This document shows, one piece after another, positions 41,784 through 47,413 of a stretch of 47,413 nucleotides of DNA (position 1 is the stretch's first letter; every line of letters starts with the position of its first letter). This DNA is from Mycolicibacterium pyrenivorans. GTDB lineage: Bacteria > Actinomycetota > Actinomycetes > Mycobacteriales > Mycobacteriaceae. The stretch is taken from contig NZ_JACKSH010000143.1 in the NCBI RefSeq assembly GCF_025821625.1, forward strand, positions 1 to 47,413, read 5' to 3'. The position numbers were made by a program, and so were the translations under genes. Below the pieces are notes generated by a model. That model was given only the letters and a program-made list of their open reading frames with translations. It was not told the DNA's origin and did no database searches.

Positions 41784-44683
41784 GCACTGACCTTGCGCCT
41801 GCTGCGAGCTTTGACCGGTTTCGGCCGCGCGACGCCCAACGCCTCGGCGAGGAAGTGACCGGTGTAGCTGTCGACGTTGGCCGCGACATCCTCCGGGGTG
41901 CCCGTCGCCACCACGGTGCCGCCACCCGAACCTCCGTCGGGACCCATGTCGACGATCCAGTCCGACGTCTTGATGACGTCGAGGTTGTGCTCGATCACGA
42001 TGACCGTATTGCCTTTGTCGACAAGGCCGTTGATCACCATCAACAGCTTGCGGATGTCCTCGAAGTGCAGCCCGGTGGTCGGCTCGTCCAGGATGTACAC
42101 CGTGCGACCGGTCGAGCGCTTCTGCAACTCGGAGGCCAGCTTCACGCGCTGCGCCTCGCCCCCGGACAGCGTCGGCGCCGGCTGACCCAGCCGCACGTAC
42201 CCGAGACCGACGTCCACCAACGTCTTCAGGTAGCGGTGGATGGACGTGATGGGCGCGAAGAACTCGGCCGCCTCCTCGATGGACATGTCGAGTACCTCGG
42301 CGATGGTCTTGCCCTTGTAATGCACCTCGAGGGTCTCCCGGTTGTACCGGGCGCCCTGGCACACCTCGCACGGCACATACACATCGGGCAGGAAGTTCAT
42401 CTCGATCTTGATGGTGCCGTCGCCCGAGCAGGCCTCGCAGCGCCCGCCCTTGACGTTGAACGAGAACCGGCCCGGCTGATAGCCGCGGACCTTGGCCTCG
42501 GTGGTCGCCGCGAACAGCGTGCGGATCTTGTCGAAGACGCCGGTGTAGGTCGCCGGGTTGGACCGCGGCGTCCGGCCGATCGGTGACTGGTCGACGCGGA
42601 CCAGCTTGTCGACCTTGTCCAGGCCGGTCACCCGGGTGTGCCGTCCCGGTACCTGGCGGGCGCCGTTGAGCTTGTTGGCCAGCACCGAGGCCAGGATGTC
42701 GTTGACCAGCGTGGACTTTCCGGAGCCGGACACACCGGTCACCGAGGTGAGCACGCCCAGCGGGAAGGTCACGTCGATCTCGCGCAGGTTGTGCTCGCGC
42801 GCGCCGACGACGGTGAGCTGGCGCTTGCGGTCTGCGGGCCGCCGCAGCGCCGGGATCTCGATCTGCTCCTTGCCCGAAAGATAGGCCCCGGTAATCGAAT
42901 TCGGGTTCGTGAGCAAATCTTCGTAGGTACCGCTGTGGACGATCTGACCGCCGTGCTCACCGGCCGCCGGGCCGATGTCGACGACCCAGTCGGCGTGGGC
43001 GATGGTGTCGAGATCGTGTTCGACGACGATCAGGGTGTTGCCGAGATCCCGCAGCCGCACCAGGGTGTCGATCAACCGGCGATTGTCGCGTTGATGGAGC
43101 CCGATGGACGGTTCGTCGAGCACATAGAGCACCCCGACCAGGCCGGAACCGATCTGGGTGGCCAGGCGGATGCGTTGCGCCTCACCGCCGGACAACGTGC
43201 CCGCCGCCCTGGACAGCGACAGGTAATCCAGGCCGACATCGAGCAGGAAGCCCAACCGGGACTGGATCTCCTTGAGGACCTGCCCGGCGATGGCGGCCTC
43301 CCTGGTACCCAGGGTCAGCGCATTGAGGAAGTTCGCGCAGTCGGCGATCGACAGCTCGGCGACCTGCGCGATCGACTTCGCGCCGAAACTCCCCGCGGTC
43401 ATGGTCACCGCCAGGATCTCGGGCTTGAGGCGGGTGCCGTCGCATTCCGGGCACGGCACGTCGCGCATGAAGCCTTCGAGACGTTCCTTCATCTGTTCGG
43501 AGTCGGTCTGTTCCATGCGGCGGTGCAGGAACGCCATGACGCCCTCGAAGTCCGCGTAGTAGGACCGGGTGCGGCCGTAGCGGTTCTTGTACCGCACGTG
43601 CACCTGCTCGTCGCAGCCCTCGAGGATCGCCTTGCGCGCCTTGGCGGGAAGCTTCTTCCACGGGGTGTCGACATCGAAACCGAGCTGATCGCCGAGACCG
43701 GAGAGCATCCGGGTGAAGTACTCGGCGGTGTGCCCCATCGACCACGGTGCGATGGCGCCCTCGGCCAGGGTGAGGTCGGGGTCGGGCACGACGAGGTCCG
43801 GGTCGACCTCCTTCTTGATGCCGAGGCCGACGCACTCAGGGCACGCGCCGTAGGGCGAGTTGAAGGAGAACGATCTGGGCTCGAGATCGTCGACGGCCAA
43901 CGGGTGCCCGTTCGGGCAGGCCAGCTTCTCGGAGAACCTCTGCTCGCGGTGGGGGTGGTCGTCGTCGCGGTCGACGAACTCGAGCACGACGATGCCGTCG
44001 GCCAGGTTCAGCGCGGTCTCCACCGAGTCGGTGAGGCGCTGCTTGGCAGAGGCCTTGACGGTCAGGCGGTCGACGACCACCTCGATGTCGTGCTTCTCCT
44101 GCTTCTTCAGCTTCGGCGGGTCGGTCAGGGAATGCACCACGCCGTCGACGCGGACCCTGCTGTAACCCTGGGTGTTGAGCTTGTCGAACAGGTCCACGAA
44201 CTCACCCTTGCGGGTGCGGACCACCGGTGCGAGCACCTGGAAGCGCAGCCCCTCGTCCATGGCGAGGACCTGGTCGACGATCTGCTGCGGCGTCTGGCGG
44301 GCGATGCGCTCCCCGCACACCGGGCAGTGCGGCGTTCCCGCCCTGGCGTAGAGCAGGCGCAGGTAGTCGTAGACCTCGGTGATGGTGCCGACGGTCGAGC
44401 GCGGGTTGCGGTTGGTCGATTTCTGGTCGATCGACACCGCGGGCGAGAGCCCCTCGATGAAGTCGACGTCCGGCTTGTCCATCTGGCCGAGGAACTGCCG
44501 CGCGTACGCGGACAGCGACTCGACGTAGCGGCGTTGCCCCTCGGCGAAGATCGTGTCGAACGCCAACGATGATTTGCCGGAGCCCGAGAGCCCGGTGAAC
44601 ACGATCATCGCGTCGCGCGGTAGGTCGAGGTCGACGCCGCGAAGATTGTGCTCCCGGGCACCCTTGACGATCAGGCGGTCAGC
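41780..44683 (-). CDS. uvrA: Excinuclease ABC subunit A
   Basis: 967 aa ATPase that finds bulky lesions and loads UvrB. Two ABC modules: Walker [10 protein letters not shown] (~30) and GVSGSGKST (~650), signatures LSGGEAQRI and LSGGEAQRV, Walker B-like [12 protein letters not shown] and [12 protein letters not shown]. Zinc-finger pairs [16 protein letters not shown] and [16 protein letters not shown] are present. TTG 44683 is chosen: AAAGGA lies 5 nt upstream and the protein begins [15 protein letters not shown] as in relatives; ATG 44704 has no support. Preceded by a DNA-damage promoter. Confidence 0.97.
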   Translation of the reverse strand, partial: ADRLIVKGAREHNLRGVDLDLPRDAMIVFTGLSGSGKSSLAFDTIFAEGQRRYVESLSAYARQFLGQMDKPDVDFIEGLSPAVSIDQKSTNRNPRSTVGTITEVYDYLRLLYARAGTPHCPVCGERIARQTPQQIVDQVLAMDEGLRFQVLAPVVRTRKGEFVDLFDKLNTQGYSRVRVDGVVHSLTDPPKLKKQEKHDIEVVVDRLTVKASAKQRLTDSVETALNLADGIVVLEFVDRDDDHPHREQRFSEKLACPNGHPLAVDDLEPRSFSFNSPYGACPECVGLGIKKEVDPDLVVPDPDLTLAEGAIAPWSMGHTAEYFTRMLSGLGDQLGFDVDTPWKKLPAKARKAILEGCDEQVHVRYKNRYGRTRSYYADFEGVMAFLHRRMEQTDSEQMKERLEGFMRDVPCPECDGTRLKPEILAVTMTAGSFGAKSIAQVAELSIADCANFLNALTLGTREAAIAGQVLKEIQSRLGFLLDVGLDYLSLSRAAGTLSGGEAQRIRLATQIGSGLVGVLYVLDEPSIGLHQRDNRRLIDTLVRLRDLGNTLIVVEHDLDTIAHADWVVDIGPAAGEHGGQIVHSGTYEDLLTNPNSITGAYLSGKEQIEIPALRRPADRKRQLTVVGAREHNLREIDVTFPLGVLTSVTGVSGSGKSTLVNDILASVLANKLNGARQVPGRHTRVTGLDKVDKLVRVDQSPIGRTPRSNPATYTGVFDKIRTLFAATTEAKVRGYQPGRFSFNVKGGRCEACSGDGTIKIEMNFLPDVYVPCEVCQGARYNRETLEVHYKGKTIAEVLDMSIEEAAEFFAPITSIHRYLKTLVDVGLGYVRLGQPAPTLSGGEAQRVKLASELQKRSTGRTVYILDEPTTGLHFEDIRKLLMVINGLVDKGNTVIVIEHNLDVIKTSDWIVDMGPDGGSGGGTVVATGTPEDVAANVDSYTGHFLAEALGVARPKPVKARSRRKVSA

Positions 44684-44763
44684 CAACTCCGTCCTTTCCC
44701 ACAATCACTCGCGCATACCCAGTTCCGTGCCCGACGCATCCAGGTAGACGCACCACAGACACA

Positions 44764-44786
44764 ATGCTAGGTGGCCCCTCCGACAA
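44764..44786 (-). promoter_or_regulatory. PafBC-type (RecA-NDp) DNA-damage promoter of uvrA
   Basis: On the minus strand TTGTCGGAG (44786-44778), then 8 nt, then TAGCAT (44769-44764): this fits the published mycobacterial consensus TTGTCRGTG-N8-TAnnnT for LexA-independent damage induction by PafBC. Lies about 80 nt before TTG 44683. Confidence 0.75.
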
Positions 44787-44840
44787 AGCTGGGCCAAGCC
44801 CTCGTCGGCAGCTCGACTGCGGGAAGTAACGTGAGTCACC

Positions 44841-45518
44841 ATGACAGTCGTCGACGACAACTACACGGGCCACGTCGAGCCCCGGACTGCAGCCCGGCGC
44901 ATCCTTCCCGGCGCCTCGATCGTCAAGGTGTCGGTCGGATCCATGGACAACAACGCCTACCTCGTGACCTGTTCCCACACGGGCGAAACCCTACTCATCG
45001 ACGCCGCCAACGACCCGGCCATCCTGCTCGAGCTGATCGAGAAGTACGCACCGAAGCTGTCGTTGATCGTCACCAGCCACCAGCATCAGGACCACTGGAT
45101 GGCGCTGTCCGAGGTCGTCGAGGCCACCGGTGCCCCTACCGCCGCGCACCGGCTGGACGCCGGGCCGCTGCCCGTCACCCCCGATCGCCTGCTGGCCGAC
45201 GGCGACACCGTCACCGTCGGCGACCTCGACTTCGACGTCATTCACCTGCGCGGCCACACCCCCGGCTCGGTGGCGCTGGCACTGCGCGGCCCGGCCGCCG
45301 GTGACGCGGTGCAGCTGTTCACGGGCGACTGCCTGTTTCCCGGCGGCGTCGGCAAGACCTGGAAAGACGGAGACTTCGAGCAACTCCTGGGCGACGTGAC
45401 CAGTCGGGTGTTCGACGTCTTCGCAGATGACACAGTCGTGTATCCAGGACACGGCGACGACACGACGCTGGGAGCCGAACGCCCGCATCTGGGCGAATGG
45501 CGCGAGCGCGGATGGTGA
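44841..45518 (+). CDS. Metallo-beta-lactamase-fold hydrolase (glyoxalase II-like)
   Basis: 225 aa. The metal motif HxHxDH reads SHQHQDHW near residue 75; further ligands are His in RGHTPGSV (~138), Asp in [10 protein letters not shown] (~160) and His in YPGHGDDT (~203), completing a dinuclear site. Probable thioester or related hydrolase; substrate unknown. Counterpart of Rv1637c next to uvrA. Divergent from uvrA; fda follows after 22 nt, so probably one transcript. Confidence 0.9.
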   Translation: MTVVDDNYTGHVEPRTAARRILPGASIVKVSVGSMDNNAYLVTCSHTGETLLIDAANDPAILLELIEKYAPKLSLIVTSHQHQDHWMALSEVVEATGAPTAAHRLDAGPLPVTPDRLLADGDTVTVGDLDFDVIHLRGHTPGSVALALRGPAAGDAVQLFTGDCLFPGGVGKTWKDGDFEQLLGDVTSRVFDVFADDTVVYPGHGDDTTLGAERPHLGEWRERGW

Positions 45519-45540
45519 CACAGGAGGCACGGAACACAAC

Positions 45541-46425
45541 ATGAACAGCGATCAGTTCAACAAGGCGCAGCGCGGCGCCGGGTTCATCGCGGCGCTGGAT
45601 CAGAGTGGCGGCAGCACGCCCAAGGCGTTGAAGCTGTACGGCATCGCCGAGGACGCCTACTCGGACGACGGGGAGATGTTCGATCTGGTTCACCAGATGC
45701 GCACCCGCATCATCACCAGCCCGAGCTTCGACGGCGACCGCGTCCTCGGGGCGATCCTGTTCGAGGACACCATGGACCGTGAGATCGACGGTCGCCCCAC
45801 GTCGGACTACCTCTGGAACGTCAAGCAGGTCGTTCCGTTCCTCAAGGTCGACAAGGGCCTCGCCGACGAGCAGGACGGGGCCCAGGTCATGAAGCCCATC
45901 CCGAACCTCGACGACCTGCTGGCCCGCGCCCGCGACAAGGGCGTCTTCGGCACGAAGATGCGTTCGGTCATCAAAATGCCCGGTGCGGGCCTGGATGCCG
46001 TCGTCGACCAGCAGTTCGAGGTCGGCCGCCAGATCATCGGCGCCGGTCTGGTACCGATCATCGAGCCCGAGGTCGACATCCACAGCCCGGAGAAGGGCAA
46101 GGCCGAAGAACAGCTCAAGGCCGCGCTGCTCAAGGGTCTGGACAGCCTCGCCGACGGTCAGGTCGTCATGCTCAAGCTGACCCTGCCCGACGTCGACGAC
46201 CTCTACCGCGAGCTCGTCGACCACCCCAAGGTGCTGCGCGTGGTGGCGCTGTCCGGCGGCTACAGCCGCGATGAGGCGTGCGACAAGCTCGCGAGAAACC
46301 ACGGCGTGATCGCCAGCTTCTCCCGCGCACTCACCGAGGGGCTCTCAGCTCAGCAGAGCGACGACGAGTTCGACGCCATGCTCGACGCGGCGATCACGAG
46401 CATCGCGAAGGCTTCCAACACCTGA
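45541..46425 (+). CDS. fda: Class I fructose-bisphosphate aldolase
   Basis: 294 aa. Begins [20 protein letters not shown], contains [27 protein letters not shown], and the Schiff-base lysine region VVMLKLTLP, then [10 protein letters not shown]; all fit the metal-independent bacterial class I aldolase. Works in glycolysis and gluconeogenesis; mycobacteria also have an essential class II enzyme elsewhere. ATG 45541 is 13 nt after AGGAGG, longer than usual spacing. Followed by a terminator. Confidence 0.93.
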   Translation: MNSDQFNKAQRGAGFIAALDQSGGSTPKALKLYGIAEDAYSDDGEMFDLVHQMRTRIITSPSFDGDRVLGAILFEDTMDREIDGRPTSDYLWNVKQVVPFLKVDKGLADEQDGAQVMKPIPNLDDLLARARDKGVFGTKMRSVIKMPGAGLDAVVDQQFEVGRQIIGAGLVPIIEPEVDIHSPEKGKAEEQLKAALLKGLDSLADGQVVMLKLTLPDVDDLYRELVDHPKVLRVVALSGGYSRDEACDKLARNHGVIASFSRALTEGLSAQQSDDEFDAMLDAAITSIAKASNT

Positions 46426-46433
46426 CACCCGGC

Positions 46434-46466
46434 AACCCTGGGTCGGCGGGTCGCCGGCCCAGGGTT
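46434..46466. terminator. Bidirectional terminator between fda and usp
   Basis: AACCCTGGG pairs with CCCAGGGTT around an inner CGGCG/CGCCG stem and short loop, followed by GTT on the plus strand. It sits between two converging genes. Confidence 0.75.
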
Positions 46467-46485
46467 GTTCCGATGTGGGTTCCGG

Positions 46486-46929
46486 TCAGGAAGTGTGCAC
46501 GATCAGCACGTCGATCTTGGACCGACGCGCGACGTTGGCGGGCACCGAGCCGAGCAACCGCCCGGCGATGGTGCTCAGGCCGACGTTACCCACCACCAGC
46601 AGGTCCGCGCCCACCTCCTCGGCGAGCTCGACGAGCGCGTCCACGGGTGCCCCGACGACGGCCTTCTCTTCGATGTTCTCGGCTCCGGCGGCTTTCGCAC
46701 GGTCCCGTGCCTCGCGCAGGATCGCATAGATCGGGGCATTGCCCGACATCTTGTAGCCCTCGTCCTTGAGCACGTCAGCGGCGCGCTGATCCTCGCTCTG
46801 CGGGAAGTAGGCCGTCGCAACGATAACCTTCGCGTTGGCCCCGGCGGCGATCTGACCGGCGCGGTCGACGGCACGCAACGACGAATCAGAGCCGTCCGTA
46901 CCGACCACCACGGTTTGATAGGCGCTCAT
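46486..46929 (-). CDS. Universal stress protein (TB15.3-like)
   Basis: 147 aa single-domain UspA fold: VVVGTDGSDSSLRAVDRA at the start and the nucleotide motif G-2x-G-9x-G-S in GNVGLSTIAGRLLGS. The M. tuberculosis counterpart Rv1636 (TB15.3) binds cAMP as well as ATP, so it may work as a cAMP buffer; an adenylate cyclase gene lies 21 kb away here. ATG 46929 has GGGAGG six nt upstream. Confidence 0.94.
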   Translation of the reverse strand: MSAYQTVVVGTDGSDSSLRAVDRAGQIAAGANAKVIVATAYFPQSEDQRAADVLKDEGYKMSGNAPIYAILREARDRAKAAGAENIEEKAVVGAPVDALVELAEEVGADLLVVGNVGLSTIAGRLLGSVPANVARRSKIDVLIVHTS

Positions 46930-47186
46930 CCATATCCTCCCAGTGTCAGCTGCAACGCCACAGACAGTAACCCGGCATCAGCAGAACATGGGTACGAATC
47001 ACCACACCGGGATCGCATTCGCCCAGGATTCGGCCCCGCTCGCGCCGGCAACGTCACCCTGCCCGCCGCGACGTGACGGTGCATACAGGATGGCACGGGG
47101 CAACGGATTCGGGTCGTGAATTCCGCACTGCAGCAACGATAATCTCGCCGCTCACGACCCGGGGCCGACGGCGGATGTGCCGGAGA
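46930..47186. other. Intergenic region, usp upstream
   Basis: 257 nt between two minus-strand genes. The usp ribosome site is at its left end (GGGAGG). No gene, strong terminator or repeat recognised; a promoter for usp should lie here but I cannot place it with confidence. Confidence 0.4.
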
Positions 47187-47413
47187 TCACCATTCGTCGC
47201 GACGATCCTGCCGGGTCGAGGCGGTCGGTACGCCCGATTCGTCCGGGGACTGGCCGGCCGACCATGCGGTGCCCTCGCAGACGAGGTCGTGCGGGACCGG
47301 CAAAGTGGCGGGCAGCAGTGGCAGCCCCGGCAGCGCATCGCCGAGGGGCACCGCGGGGAGCGCGGCCGCCGGTGCAGCGGGCACCGGCGGACCCGCCGGC
47401 ACGGCCGGGACCA
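47187..47413 (-). CDS. Partial Pro/Ala-rich, probably exported protein (C-terminus)
   Basis: The frame is open to the right edge, so the start lies beyond base 47413. About 75 residues are visible: a Pro/Ala/Leu-rich stretch (APAAALPAVPLGDALPGLPL), then LPVPHDLVCEGTAWSAGQ and a polar tail ending RRDEW. Composition resembles mycobacterial secreted Pro-rich proteins. Function cannot be given. Confidence 0.5.
   Translation of the reverse strand, partial: VPAVPAGPPVPAAPAAALPAVPLGDALPGLPLLPATLPVPHDLVCEGTAWSAGQSPDESGVPTASTRQDRRDEW

Noticed and set aside
42638..44572. 644-aa plus-strand frame opposite uvrA
   Set aside because: Antisense shadow; uvrA motifs are intact on the minus strand.

Overview
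The window looks like a chromosomal segment of a fast-growing mycobacterium (Mycolicibacterium type). It is GC-rich, the genes are mycobacterial (LysX fusion, 19-kDa-type lipoprotein, TB15.3-like universal stress protein, Rv1683-like bifunctional lipid enzyme), and the left end holds an rRNA operon leader and promoter directly behind tyrS, the arrangement known for the second (rrnB) operon of fast growers. Gene order broadly follows the M. tuberculosis block Rv1636-Rv1689 in inverted orientation, with local losses and insertions. Gene identities rest on motifs and recalled family knowledge; no search was run.

Layout. 1-411: minus-strand rRNA leader, antitermination region and promoter; 16S itself lies off the left edge. 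412-5105: tyrS, mpg and a gutted alpha/beta-hydrolase (minus), then a divergent ABC transporter/TetR operon (plus). 5102-8874: a minus operon of Rv1683-like PhaC/acyl-CoA-synthetase-like protein, secreted protein and Trm112-like protein. 8967-10727: ABC-F ATPase. 10758-19142: arginine operon argC-J-B-D-F-R-G-H, mostly joined by 1-4 nt overlaps and headed by ARG boxes. 19153-23236: pheS-pheT-GNAT. 23398-24359: small exported proteins around a bidirectional terminator. 24555-27859: class III adenylate cyclase, DUF2236 protein and acyl-CoA dehydrogenase. 27874-30145: infC-rpmI-rplT-tsnR with a leader hairpin and a probable AUC start for infC. 30152-34222: DUF1844 protein, lysX and a 91-aa protein. 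34216-39972: an accessory cassette between lysX and uvrA. 39987-46929: 19-kDa-type lipoprotein, winged-helix protein, uvrA, metallo-hydrolase, class I aldolase and universal stress protein. The right edge cuts a Pro/Ala-rich, probably exported protein.

The most interesting region is 34216-39923. A TPR-like helical-repeat protein (546 aa) overlaps a separate CHAT-family cysteine-protease-like protein (His255/Cys300), so the two are translationally coupled as a split TPR-CHAT. Next to them are a second coupled pair of unrecognised proteins (445 and 362 aa) and an opposite-strand one-TM protein. Both minus-strand pairs start from leaderless-type promoters. I read this as a candidate sensor/protease regulatory or conflict system; its function is not known from the sequence.

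Regulatory points visible directly: an rrn promoter with TTGACT and TAACTT 17 nt apart; ARG boxes before argC; a PafBC-type (RecA-NDp) DNA-damage promoter before uvrA; candidate operators at the ABC/TetR operon and the DUF2236 gene; and several leaderless promoters in which a TAnnnT -10 box ends 6-7 nt before the start codon.
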